Counted from the stretch's first letter, positions 26,706 to 34,976 are shown. The stretch: DNA of 64,000 nt from Vallitalea okinawensis (GCF_002964605.1 NZ_PQDH01000008.1:62001-126000); one strand, 5' to 3'. Program-made: numbers and translations. Notes: generated by a model not told the origin, from the letters alone.

Positions 26706-27018
26706 ATAATCCCTCCTATTTCCTCAAAAAATTGTTAGATTCATTTTGAACCTTAATCTTTTAATTATCGTTTTTTATATACTTTGATTTCATTAAACCA
26801 TTTATATAAACCTACTTAGAAATTGTTCTAAGCAATACTTTAAGCAATCCATCATTTATATAAATCTTTTAATAGTAAATAACCAATACATGTAAATATT
26901 TAATGCTAAATTCATATATTGAATTATTTTTTCTTAGAATGTCTCCTCATTTTAGTATATTCTACACAACTATGATAATACAATATCCCCCCTTTTACAA
27001 TGATTGTTTATTTATAAA
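26706..27018. other. rnf upstream region with a dyad
   Basis: An AT-rich region in which I see no gene. A perfect 7-4-7 inverted repeat CTTAGAA-ATTG-TTCTAAG lies at 26815-26832, about 110 bases before rnfC. Its spacing is that of a Rex operator, but its sequence does not match the Rex consensus. No clear -35/-10 pair was found. Confidence 0.45.
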
Positions 27019-27061
27019 CAAAAATACAAACCTAGAAAATAGCTGTTTTCAAGGCTTGTAT
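27019..27061 (-). terminator. Terminator after the HATPase gene
   Basis: On the minus strand ATACAAGCCT pairs with AGGTTTGTAT (one G-U), with an inner GAAAA/TTTTC stem, followed by TTTTTG. It starts 14 bases past the stop at 27076 and isolates this cluster from rnf. Confidence 0.9.
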
Positions 27062-27075
27062 TCTGTATACAATGT

Positions 27076-27663
27076 TCATTTAGTTTTATCCAAGGTAGTT
27101 TTTGTTAATTTATTATCAGATTCTTTTTTTAGATCGTTAATATTCTCATTAATATAGTTCAATGTCCATTGATAAACATCAGGATGACTTAGAGGCATTC
27201 CGTCTAATACTTTTTTTATCTCATCTAAATCAAGTAAAAATGTATTATCTTCGTAGGAATGTTTATATTTAAAGAGTATTTGATCATATGATGCAAACAA
27301 CCCCATTAATGAGGTGGCTATATCCCCTAGAGGTGGACGATCAATATGATTATAAGCTAATGTAGCGACAACTTTTGTGCCAACACCTTGCTCACTTGAG
27401 ATATCAAACGTCCCATCACATAACTTACATGTACTATCCATTAATGAAATGCCTAAGCCGACTTTTCGAGTTGTACGGCTAGTTGTAAAGGGATTTTTAA
27501 TCTGATGGAGCATTTCTTTATCGATTCCTTTACCATTATCTTTGATACTAAACTCAAAAATATTGATAGAGGGTTTTTCCATAACGTCAATATCAATTTT
27601 TGTTGCTTCCCCACGCACACTATTCATTGCTATATCCAAAAGATGTAATGAAAGTTCCTTCAT
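27076..27663 (-). CDS. HATPase-domain (histidine-kinase-like) protein of the hydrogenase signalling cluster
   Basis: A 195-residue protein whose first 110 residues form a GHKL ATPase: N box LDIAMNSV (9-16), G1 DNGKGI (42-47) and G2 GLGISL (about 69). There is no dimerisation-phosphoacceptor domain, so it would need a separate partner. The C-terminal 80 residues show no recognised domain. Genes of this type accompany sensory [FeFe] hydrogenases and DRTGG proteins in Clostridia and Thermotoga. It follows the DRTGG gene by 39 bases and ends the cluster. Confidence 0.85.
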   Translation of the reverse strand: MKELSLHLLDIAMNSVRGEATKIDIDVMEKPSINIFEFSIKDNGKGIDKEMLHQIKNPFTTSRTTRKVGLGISLMDSTCKLCDGTFDISSEQGVGTKVVATLAYNHIDRPPLGDIATSLMGLFASYDQILFKYKHSYEDNTFLLDLDEIKKVLDGMPLSHPDVYQWTLNYINENINDLKKESDNKLTKTTLDKTK

Positions 27664-27702
27664 ATTACCTACTCCACTCTAAGGCATCAATATATTGACT
27701 AC

Positions 27703-28035
27703 CTAAATTCCTAAATTGGATAATTTCTTTGTCATTTCATAGGATGAATCTCCTACAGTAATAATAGGAATATCTTCATCATTAGCTTTTGCTTCAGCAT
27801 CTAAATCAAGTTTATATCCTTCTGATATAATGATGCAGGATATTTCAACTAGCGTAGCTACAGCAATAATATTGATATGGCTTTGAATAGTCACCCAAAC
27901 ATCGCCCTTTTTTGCCTTGCCCATTACTACACTTAATAAATCCCCAACAAAACCGCCTTCAATCTCTTTATCTAATCCTCCCTGACCAGCAATAACTTTT
28001 AAGTCTAACTTGTCAACAAGTTCTCGAACAGTCAT
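27703..28035 (-). CDS. DRTGG-domain protein (downstream copy)
   Basis: A 110-residue protein resembling a single DRTGG domain, a small fold also found in phosphotransacetylase and CBS-associated proteins. It begins MTVRELVDKLDLKVIAGQGGLDKEIEGGFVGDLLS, the typical N-terminus. The function of stand-alone copies is unknown; a ligand-sensing or partner-switching role beside the HATPase is inferred. It lies between the repeat block 28069-28297 and the HATPase gene. Confidence 0.82.
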   Translation of the reverse strand: MTVRELVDKLDLKVIAGQGGLDKEIEGGFVGDLLSVVMGKAKKGDVWVTIQSHINIIAVATLVEISCIIISEGYKLDLDAEAKANDEDIPIITVGDSSYEMTKKLSNLGI

Positions 28036-28068
28036 AAGTGTACCTTCTTTCTAAACAACTTTATTTTA

Positions 28069-28147
28069 GTGTAGGAAAATCCGTATTTTGCTCGCAAGGA
28101 ATCGAATTTTCCTACACATACTTGAAACGTGATGGTAGTCACTTTTC
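28069..28147 (+). repeat. Palindromic dispersed repeat, short copy
   Basis: Perfect inverted arms TGTAGGAAAAT (28070-28080) and ATTTTCCTACA (28106-28116), followed by a tail at 28118-28147 that is identical over 30 bases to the tail of the next copy (28266-28295). It looks like an internally deleted form of the longer copy. Non-coding; the open frame through it is an accident. Confidence 0.85.
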
Positions 28148-28150
28148 TTG

Positions 28151-28297
28151 TAATGTAGGAAAGTATTGCGTTTTGCTTTTAAAAGCAATGTGGCATCGAG
28201 CCTCATTACTTTTGATACATTTCGTTACATGAAATGATGAAGCAAGGAACCATACTTTCCTGCATATACTTGAAACGTGATGGTAGTCACTTTTCAA
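28151..28297 (+). repeat. Palindromic dispersed repeat, long copy
   Basis: Arms TGTAGGAAAGTAT (28154-28166) and ATACTTTCCTGCA (28252-28264) match in 12 of 13 positions. A hairpin tail at 28267-28300 pairs TACTTGAAA with TTTCAAGTA around an inner GTGA/TCAC. The interior is similar throughout to the copy near 52556-52696, which lies in the opposite orientation. The tail abuts the hydrogenase stop codon. Confidence 0.85.
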
Positions 28298-28301
28298 GTA
28301 T

Positions 28302-29630
28302 TTACTCATCTTGTTGGAATGTTGCTGGAAGTTTTTCAGATAAATTGACCATCTCCTCAGCCATTTCTCTAACTTTCTTACGCAACATAAATATACAATC
28401 TTCTATAACTGCATTCCCCATAACAATATCTTCAGCTAAAGCATTACAAGTAGGTGCCCCACAAGAACCACAATCGATTTTTGGTAATGTAAGAAATATT
28501 TTTTCTATTTCCTCTAGTTTGGCTAATGCGACATTGATATCATCATCTAACTTAAGCACTGACTGAGGTTGTAATGGTGATTCCCAGCGTATATTTAACT
28601 CACCATGCTCAAAGTTAATATCCCTTAAAAGGCAGTTGTCATCAGCACATTGTAAAATCTTCCGCATTCTATTTTTTGCTACAAAGCAATTCTCAACTGT
28701 TAACGGACCGCCTAGGCATCCACCAGTGCAGGCTAACCCTTCAATAAAATCAACATTCTCAAGTTTACCATTCTCTACGTTATCTAAAATGGTTTTAACA
28801 TTTTCAATACCATCTACAGAAATAATATTATCAAGTCCAAGTGCTTCACTTTCTCCACCAGACCTTGCCCAGTTAATACCTTTAAGTGTACTTTGGCGTA
28901 AAACCTCTATTCTTTCAGGTGCTGCCTTTATTTGTTTGATCAAGGTCAACATTTTTGCATAAATATCCCGCAAAGCTATAACGCCATCAACATATGAATA
29001 ATCCACAACTTGTGGTGAACGTACATTAGTGGCTTTAGCTGCACATGGTGTAATGAAAAATACGCCGATGTCTTTTCCCTTAATCCCTTTCTTTATAAGA
29101 TGTTCTTTTGCTACACGTGCCATCAATTCCATAGGCGAAATAAAAGGCAGTATATTTTGAATTAAAGTAGGATACTTGATCTGAATAAGCCTTACTATTG
29201 CCGGGCATGCAGATGATATAATTGGTTTGTCAAATTTTTCATTATTAATGTAACGAATTGTTTCTCTGGTAACTAAATCAGCAGCATATGCCACTTCATA
29301 TACTTCATCAAACCCTAGTTCTTTCACAGCTGTTAAAATAATATTGATATTAGTAATGTTTTTAAACTGGCTATATAAGGTTGGCGCAGGTATCGCTACT
29401 TTATATTTAAAAGGTAATCGCTTGATGTCATCAATTGAGTCTGTTGTTGCTTGCTTCGCCTTATTCCTACAGACCTTTATGCACAGACCACAGTCAATAC
29501 ACTTCTCATTGGTAATTTGAGCTTTTCCATTTCTGACACGTATCGCTTCTGTTGGACAACGCTTAATACAATCTGTACAACCAATACATTTCTTATCAAT
29601 CAGTTTAACAGAAGGAAGATACTCTCCCAT
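28302..29630 (-). CDS. Sensory-type [FeFe] hydrogenase (HydS-like)
   Basis: A 442-residue iron-sulfur protein. Two N-terminal [4Fe-4S] motifs, CIGCTDCIKRCP (15-26) and CIDCGLCIKVC (44-54), precede an H-cluster domain. All four H-cluster Cys ligands can be placed: Cys142 in SSACPA, Cys196 in TPCAAK, and Cys301/Cys305 in ACTGGCLGG. The proton-transfer Cys that precedes the first ligand in catalytic enzymes is Ala141, as reported for sensory hydrogenases. A further cluster motif CGSCGAPTC with Cys412 follows. No PAS domain is visible. Neighbouring HATPase and DRTGG genes support signalling rather than bulk H2 turnover. ATG at 29630. Confidence 0.85.
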   Translation of the reverse strand: MGEYLPSVKLIDKKCIGCTDCIKRCPTEAIRVRNGKAQITNEKCIDCGLCIKVCRNKAKQATTDSIDDIKRLPFKYKVAIPAPTLYSQFKNITNINIILTAVKELGFDEVYEVAYAADLVTRETIRYINNEKFDKPIISSACPAIVRLIQIKYPTLIQNILPFISPMELMARVAKEHLIKKGIKGKDIGVFFITPCAAKATNVRSPQVVDYSYVDGVIALRDIYAKMLTLIKQIKAAPERIEVLRQSTLKGINWARSGGESEALGLDNIISVDGIENVKTILDNVENGKLENVDFIEGLACTGGCLGGPLTVENCFVAKNRMRKILQCADDNCLLRDINFEHGELNIRWESPLQPQSVLKLDDDINVALAKLEEIEKIFLTLPKIDCGSCGAPTCNALAEDIVMGNAVIEDCIFMLRKKVREMAEEMVNLSEKLPATFQQDE

Positions 29631-29644
29631 ATAATCACCTTCTC

Positions 29645-30055
29645 CTAAAGATAGAAAAACATCTTAACCTCGGTTCCTTTTCCTAATTCTGAATTAATAT
29701 GAAGTTCATCACTATATCTCTTCATATTAGGTAACCCCATTCCAGCTCCAAATCCCATTTCTCTCGCTACATTTGAAGCAGTCGTGTACCCTTCTTGCAT
29801 GGCTAAACCTATATCAGCAATTCCAGGACCTTCGTCCTTCAAATGAATAACCACTTCCTTTGGTGTTATTTCTATATCAATATCTCCGCCATTAGCATGA
29901 ATGACCATATTAATTTCGGCTTCATACATAGCTACAGATACTTTTCTAATCAATTGATTAGTAAATCCTAACTGCATAAGAAGTTTCTTCATATCACTTG
30001 AAGCTTCTCCTGCTAAGGTCATTTGCTCACCATCAACCTTGTAATGTCGCTTCAT
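29645..30055 (-). CDS. RsbW-like anti-sigma-type HATPase
   Basis: A 136-residue GHKL ATPase of the anti-sigma-factor kinase type: N box YEAEINMVIHA (about 44-54), G1 DEGPGI (about 74) and the GAGMGLPNMKRYSD region (about 103). The small size and lack of other domains fit the RsbW/SpoIIAB class, whose members bind a protein partner and phosphorylate it on Ser. It overlaps the upstream DRTGG gene by 23 bases and lies 14 bases before the hydrogenase. Confidence 0.87.
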   Translation of the reverse strand: MKRHYKVDGEQMTLAGEASSDMKKLLMQLGFTNQLIRKVSVAMYEAEINMVIHANGGDIDIEITPKEVVIHLKDEGPGIADIGLAMQEGYTTASNVAREMGFGAGMGLPNMKRYSDELHINSELGKGTEVKMFFYL

Positions 30056-30404
30056 GCGTGATTTCCTCCCCTAGCAAACCATTTTCATACAGGATTCCAC
30101 TTGATGTATATAATGAATGCTTAGAACAAATTAACACTATACCTTTATCTTCTGCCATACTAACCATTTCTTCTGTTGGTCGTTTACCACGAACAAAAAC
30201 AATAGCTTTAAGATCTAACATCTCAGCAGTACGAATAACTTGAGGGTGTACAAGTCCTGTTAATAGTAAAACATTATTCTGAACATAAGCAAGTACATCA
30301 CTCATCAAATCACAACCATAACAATAATTTATATCTATTTCAAGACTCACCTTGTCTGTTAATACTTCACCACTTAATAACCCTCGTATTTCATGAAGTT
30401 TCAT
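30033..30404 (-). CDS. DRTGG-domain protein (upstream copy)
   Basis: A 123-residue DRTGG-like protein beginning MKLHEIRGLLSGEVLTDKVSLEIDI and containing YGCDLMSDVLAYV and LLLTGLVHPQVIRTAEMLD. ATG at 30404 with GGAGG 7 bases upstream. First gene of the signalling cluster. Its product probably works with the overlapping HATPase; no enzymatic motif is visible. Confidence 0.82.
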   Translation of the reverse strand: MKLHEIRGLLSGEVLTDKVSLEIDINYCYGCDLMSDVLAYVQNNVLLLTGLVHPQVIRTAEMLDLKAIVFVRGKRPTEEMVSMAEDKGIVLICSKHSLYTSSGILYENGLLGEEITHEATLQG

Positions 30405-30449
30405 TGCTCATCCTCCAACTTGTTATTTTTTAGACAATCTCCTCATAGT

Positions 30450-30458
30450 ATTATATCA
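30450..30458 (-). promoter_or_regulatory. Candidate extended -10 promoter of the hydrogenase signalling cluster
   Basis: TGATATAAT on the minus strand, a perfect extended -10, 46 bases before the DRTGG start codon. The -35 region is poor, as is common for extended -10 promoters. Confidence 0.45.
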
Positions 30459-30567
30459 AATTTTAAAAGAAAAGAAAAGTACTGATCGTCAATCTCCTAT
30501 TAGTAAATTAACCTAATAGTTAAGATCTTTCTTCTAATATCTGATTGTCCTAAAATAGATATGATTA

Positions 30568-31515
30568 TTAAAAGGGTACTGCCTCCCCTTTTAATGCCTT
30601 TCCATTGAGATAATTGAATTTTTTACCTTGGTAGGTATCATTCTTTACCATCTCTTCCTCAATTTCTTCTTTTATGATCCACCAGCTTCTCCCCCAATTT
30701 GCAAATAGAGTCTCCTCTTCAGGTGCTCTTGCCATGATCCTTTGAATAACAATCTCTGGATCTAGATGCTCTAAAAATAATATAATTCGCCTTTTAAAAC
30801 TTTCACAGTTTATAATCTCAATCTCATTTCTTACATACTGATCTGCCATTTCTGTCCCTTTTACAATATATAAGGAATGGCACTTAACAGCTTGAATACC
30901 TAACGCTGAAATAATTTTAGCCCCTTCAATGATATCATCTTCATCATCCCAAGGTAAATTCATGATAACATGGGCGCATACGTCAAAATTATATTTTTTT
31001 ATTCGCAATACCGCATCAATGAATTCCGCTAGGGTATGACCTCTATTAATTTTCTCCAATGTTTTATAGTTAACAGTTTGTAGACCCAATTCAATAGAAA
31101 TTTCAATCTTATTCTCGTGCCTAAACTGATCTAAAAACATGAGATAATCTTCATTAATACAATCAGGACGTGTTGATATGGCTATCTCAACGACCCCGTC
31201 AGATTTACATGCAATAATATAATTCATAAATTGTTCCAAAGGCATATATGTGTTGGAATAATTTTGCAGATAAGCTATAAACTTTTTAGCTTTATAACGT
31301 TTACTAATATAGTCTCGATTTGTTTTAATTTGCTCACTAACACTCAATCGATTGGATAAACTTTCATGACCAGCCCCTTTATCGCCACAAAAACTACAAC
31401 CATTACCTTTGATACGATTTGGACAACTGATTGGTAAATTAATTGGTAGCTTATAAACTTTCTCACCATATTTTTCTTTTAAATAATCTGAGTATTTACG
31501 GTAAAGTCTTGGCAT
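30568..31515 (-). CDS. TIGR01212 family radical SAM protein (YtqA/YhcC-like)
   Basis: A 315-residue radical SAM protein. The cluster Cys residues lie in SCPNRIKGNGCSFCGDKGAG (30-49), with the wide first gap typical of TIGR01212. STRPDCI and IELGLQTVNYKTLEKINRGH are conserved family blocks. The reaction of the family is not established, though relatives modify tRNA. ATG at 31515. It lies alone between the signalling cluster and a divergent gene. Confidence 0.88.
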   Translation of the reverse strand: MPRLYRKYSDYLKEKYGEKVYKLPINLPISCPNRIKGNGCSFCGDKGAGHESLSNRLSVSEQIKTNRDYISKRYKAKKFIAYLQNYSNTYMPLEQFMNYIIACKSDGVVEIAISTRPDCINEDYLMFLDQFRHENKIEISIELGLQTVNYKTLEKINRGHTLAEFIDAVLRIKKYNFDVCAHVIMNLPWDDEDDIIEGAKIISALGIQAVKCHSLYIVKGTEMADQYVRNEIEIINCESFKRRIILFLEHLDPEIVIQRIMARAPEEETLFANWGRSWWIIKEEIEEEMVKNDTYQGKKFNYLNGKALKGEAVPF

Positions 31516-31835
31516 AAGTTAACTCCCTCTATGATTTTACTTATTTAAAGTATGGTTTATTTAATAAAATTTCTTACAACTTTTCTTACTATCTATCTTA
31601 TAAAAAATTTTTAAAAATCTAATGCATATTATAATCAAAATTACACATCATAATTCTGTATTCTACTATATAAATGATATTATTATATATTATTAAGTTT
31701 TAATGAGTACATTATCATTTCTTATGCGGTTCAGTATGCTAAAACATTATTATAGCACAATAACTGCATAATTAATATGTGATGTGGCATACTATTCGTA
31801 ATGAAATTTTTGTAATAATAAAGGAGGACTTACTT
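31516..31835. other. AT-rich divergent intergenic region
   Basis: A 320-base gap between the divergent radical SAM and DUF378 genes, almost pure AT with runs such as ATTATTATATATTATT. It must hold promoters for both genes, but I cannot pick a reliable -35/-10 pair. The last 15 bases hold the AAAGGAGG SD of the DUF378 gene. Confidence 0.5.
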
Positions 31836-32057
31836 ATGAATACAAGACCACTCGATGCTGTAGCTTTAACTATATTAATAATTGGATGTATCAACTGGGG
31901 TTTAGTTGGCTTTTTCGATTTTAATCTAATTGATGCAATCTTTGGAAATTGGGTCTGGATTTCAAGAGTAATTTATGCTGTTGTTGGTATCGCAGGTATT
32001 TATGCTTTCACTTTCTTTGGTAGACTTGCCTCAGATTCACAAGGTAATATAGAGTAA
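31836..32057 (+). CDS. DUF378 family small membrane protein (YuzA-like)
   Basis: A 73-residue protein with two membrane helices (about 6-27 and 38-60) containing the family signature IGCINWGLVGFFDFNLI. Function unknown. The frame extends upstream to 31779, but the SD AAAGGAGG sits 7 bases before the ATG at 31836 and the extra residues have no family counterpart, so I use this start. It has its own terminator and is a single-gene unit. Confidence 0.88.
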   Translation: MNTRPLDAVALTILIIGCINWGLVGFFDFNLIDAIFGNWVWISRVIYAVVGIAGIYAFTFFGRLASDSQGNIE

Positions 32058-32066
32058 ATTATATAC

Positions 32067-32097
32067 CCCATTCATTTTATTAATGAATGGGTTTCTT
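32067..32097 (+). terminator. Terminator after the DUF378 gene
   Basis: CCCATTCATT and AATGAATGGG form a 10-bp stem with a 5-base loop, followed by TTTCTTG. Confidence 0.8.
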
Positions 32098-32373
32098 GTA
32101 ATTTATCAAAATAACCATTATTAAGCAATATTTTAACAGGTTAAATATAGAATTTTGAATGATATTTAGTCGCTTTTCCGTGTATTTCTTTAGAATTTGC
32201 AAATCAATTTTATTTTTTTCGGAAAAATATATAATTTTCTTAAAATTATAAAAGGATATTTTATGATTTTATAGAATATATATAATATATAGTTTTTAGC
32301 AGTTGCTTTTTTTTCTAAAATCTAAGTATTTTATAAACAAATTTTATTAATCTTTTTTTAGGAGGAGATAACA
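32098..32373. other. AT-rich upstream region of the P-loop gene
   Basis: No gene seen. Tracts such as ATATATAATATATAG around 32278-32293 could serve as an UP or -10 region for the following gene. AGGAGGAG lies 8 bases before its ATG. Confidence 0.4.
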
Positions 32374-32793
32374 ATGATACAATTAATTGCTGGACAAAAG
32401 GGAAAAGGTAAAACAAAGAGTCTTATTAAAATGGCTAATGAAGCTGCAAAAACATCAAAGGGACATGTGGTATACATTGATGATGATAAGAGACATATAT
32501 ACGATTTAAACCATCATATACGTTTTATCCAAGCCAGTGAATTCCCAATAGATAACTTAGATGAATTTTTTGGATTTGTATGCGGTATACTTTCCGAAGA
32601 TTTTGATATAGATCACATTTTTATAGATGGATTATTAAAGGTTGCACACATTTCTGAAGATATGGGCGCGGTGCTCATACATAAATTAAAAGAATTGTCA
32701 GAAAAGTTTAATATTAAATTTGTTATCAGCCTCAGTTGTAAAACTGAGATTCTTCCAGAAAACTTAAAAGAATATTTAGTAGCAGTTGCATAA
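32374..32793 (+). CDS. Small stand-alone P-loop ATPase
   Basis: A 139-residue protein with a Walker A loop GQKGKGKT (7-14) near the N-terminus, an acidic DDDKRH segment at 36-41 and a Walker B-like strand HIFIDG (81-86). It is only as long as one minimal nucleotide-binding domain and has no added domain or signal. I do not recognise a named family; similar short ATPases occur in Clostridia as uncharacterised proteins. A strong SD and its own terminator make it a single-gene unit. Confidence 0.8.
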   Translation: MIQLIAGQKGKGKTKSLIKMANEAAKTSKGHVVYIDDDKRHIYDLNHHIRFIQASEFPIDNLDEFFGFVCGILSEDFDIDHIFIDGLLKVAHISEDMGAVLIHKLKELSEKFNIKFVISLSCKTEILPENLKEYLVAVA

Positions 32794-32798
32794 ATATA

Positions 32799-32826
32799 AA
32801 GGTTGCCTTTCAGGCAACCTTTTTTT
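32799..32826 (+). terminator. Bidirectional terminator between the P-loop gene and asnB
   Basis: AAGGTTGCC-TTTCA-GGCAACCTT with seven T residues on the plus strand. On the minus strand the same hairpin is followed by TTTATATTT just past the asnB stop. Confidence 0.92.
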
Positions 32827-34657
32827 AATGAATATCAACTTCGTACTTCTCTAACCAGTAGTTAATCTGGTAGAAATAAGCTAATAATTGAGGTCCAGTC
32901 ATGAGCTGTCCATACCAAGGTACATCAAATGCCTTTCCACCAGTATCGACAATGTTCTTTAAAGCTTCATATTCCATGACTTCCAAAATTGGAGCATCTT
33001 TCGATTTAATAATCTTTTTCATCTTTTTCTGGATAAGTTTCAGATACTTTGGATGATGTGTTTTAGGATATGGATTTTTCTTTCTTTCCAATACTTCTTC
33101 TGGTAGTATACCGCGCATAGCTTCTCTCACAAGACCTTTTTCTAAATTACCATACCTTTTCATCTCCCAAGGGATGTTATATGTATACTCTACAATACGA
33201 TGATCTGCGAAAGGTACTCGCACTTCTAAACTATTTGCCATACTCATACGATCTTTTCTATTTAAAAGTGTCATCATAAACCACTTGATATTCAGATAAG
33301 TCATTTTTTGTATTTTCGCTAACTCAGGATCATCACAATATTCGCCTTCAGCAATGGAACTATCAAAAACAGTTTTAACATATTCATCTAGAGGTATTTT
33401 CTGATACTTCTTTGCTAATATTGATTTTCTTCTATTGACATATTGGGACCAAGGGAAAGTATCACATACTAGATCTTCTGGTTTATTGAACCAAGGATAT
33501 CCTCCAAATATTTCATCCGCACATTCTCCACTTAATCCAACAGTGGCATGCTTTCTTACTTTCTTACAAAATAAGTATAGAGAAGAATCAATATCTGCCA
33601 TACCTGGAAGATCATTAGCTAAAACAGCTTGATCTAAAGCATCAATTAGATCTTCTATAGTCAGAACAACGTTATGGTGTTCTGATTTTATAGCATCTAC
33701 CATTAAACTTATCCAGTAATTATCTAAATCAGGCTGAAATTCATTGGCTGTGAAATACCGATGATTGTCAAAATAATCTATGGAGAATGTCTTTAAAAGG
33801 TAGCCTTTTTGTTGCATAGCTTTACTACTAATTGCACTAATTATGCTTGAATCCAAGCCTCCTGATAAGAAAGTACACACCGGAACATCAGCAACCAATT
33901 GACGTTCAATAGCATCCGATAATAAGAACCTAACCTGTTCAGTCGTATCTGCAAAATTGTCTGTATGTTCTTTTGCCTTTAGTTCCCAGTACATTTTTTT
34001 TACTGTTTTAGATGGAGTGATTTTAATAAATTCCCCTGGCTTCACCTCATGAATATTTTTAAATACCCCCGAACCAAGGGTTCGTGCAGGTCCTAATCCA
34101 AAAAGTTCAAGGAGTCCTTCTTCTTCTATGATAGGATTAATCTTAGGATGTTCAAGTAATGCTTTTATCTCAGATCCAAAAATGAATTCGTCCTTCATTT
34201 CAGTATAAAATAAGGGTTTTACTCCTAGACGGTCTCGCGCTAAAAATAAGGTCTTATTTTCATCCTCCCAAATTGCAAATGCATAGATACCATTTAAATA
34301 ATCTAGGCACTTCTCTCCCCAGTGCATATAACTCTTTAAAAGTACTTCAGTATCAGAATAAGAATTAAAGGTGCATCCTTCCTCAGAAAGCTTTTTCCTA
34401 ATATCCTCTGTATTATATAATTCACCATTATAGACCATTGAATATGTAATTCCACCCATGCGGTCCAACATAGGTTGCTTACCACCTTCTGGATCAACGA
34501 CCACTAAACGTTTATGCCCTAAAATGGCAGTATTAGATAGATATTTGCCGCACTCATCAGGTCCTCTGTACTGAAGTCGATTTATCATTTTTTCAATAAC
34601 TTGAATATTATCCATTATGCTTTCCTTATAGTTAATCCATCCTGCTATTCCACACAC
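32825..34657 (-). CDS. asnB: Asparagine synthase (glutamine-hydrolysing)
   Basis: A 610-residue enzyme making asparagine from aspartate, ATP and glutamine. The N-terminal glutaminase domain starts MCGIAGW with nucleophile Cys2 and contains RGPDE and VYNGELYN. The C-terminal synthetase domain has the ATP-binding SGGLDSSI and GLSGECADEIFGGY. The start is a GTG at 34657, preceded by GAGGTG 7 bases upstream and required for Cys2. It stands alone, convergent with the P-loop gene and divergent from tyrS. Confidence 0.95.
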   Translation of the reverse strand: MCGIAGWINYKESIMDNIQVIEKMINRLQYRGPDECGKYLSNTAILGHKRLVVVDPEGGKQPMLDRMGGITYSMVYNGELYNTEDIRKKLSEEGCTFNSYSDTEVLLKSYMHWGEKCLDYLNGIYAFAIWEDENKTLFLARDRLGVKPLFYTEMKDEFIFGSEIKALLEHPKINPIIEEEGLLELFGLGPARTLGSGVFKNIHEVKPGEFIKITPSKTVKKMYWELKAKEHTDNFADTTEQVRFLLSDAIERQLVADVPVCTFLSGGLDSSIISAISSKAMQQKGYLLKTFSIDYFDNHRYFTANEFQPDLDNYWISLMVDAIKSEHHNVVLTIEDLIDALDQAVLANDLPGMADIDSSLYLFCKKVRKHATVGLSGECADEIFGGYPWFNKPEDLVCDTFPWSQYVNRRKSILAKKYQKIPLDEYVKTVFDSSIAEGEYCDDPELAKIQKMTYLNIKWFMMTLLNRKDRMSMANSLEVRVPFADHRIVEYTYNIPWEMKRYGNLEKGLVREAMRGILPEEVLERKKNPYPKTHHPKYLKLIQKKMKKIIKSKDAPILEVMEYEALKNIVDTGGKAFDVPWYGQLMTGPQLLAYFYQINYWLEKYEVDIH

Positions 34658-34976
34658 AGCTGATCACCTCATAGCTATATTCTATGTAAACATATGATTC
34701 CCGTTAAGTAATTATTCCTATATAAGCTGAAAGCCCTTACTTACTGCAATATCATTTCATATCATTAAGAATATAAAGTAAGTGAAATCATTTAGACTAT
34801 TTAAAGTTCATCATTCATCTACATCTACCTTAGAATCACAGTATATAAGACAAATAGCCCTTGATAGGCTAATGAAATTATGTTAGGATTATTAGAAGAT
34901 GAGGTTAGAAATATGACTGATCACTATGTTATAGGTAAATCGCTTATACTTCAATTAAGAAATAGGAGGGTTTAGT
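34658..34976. other. asnB-tyrS divergent intergenic region
   Basis: The 319-base gap holds the tyrS promoter at 34861-34889. I looked for a T-box leader, common before tyrS, and did not find its GGTGGnACCGCG antiterminator motif or a terminator hairpin. Nothing else is recognised. Confidence 0.6.
34861..34889 (+). promoter_or_regulatory. Candidate tyrS promoter
   Basis: -35 TTGATA (34861-34866), 17-base spacer and -10 TAGGAT (34884-34889), about 85 bases before the start codon. Confidence 0.5.

Noticed and set aside
26903-27157. 84-codon plus-strand ORF upstream of the rnf operon
   Set aside because: It runs over the terminator hairpin and antisense to the HATPase gene, has no SD and an AT-driven composition.
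28038-28566. Plus-strand ORFs through the palindromic repeats
   Set aside because: They are translations of the repeat and of the antisense of the hydrogenase gene; no SD and no recognisable protein.
34658-34976. T-box riboswitch before tyrS
   Set aside because: The gap is long enough, but the conserved GGTGGnACCGCG antiterminator motif and the terminator hairpin are absent.
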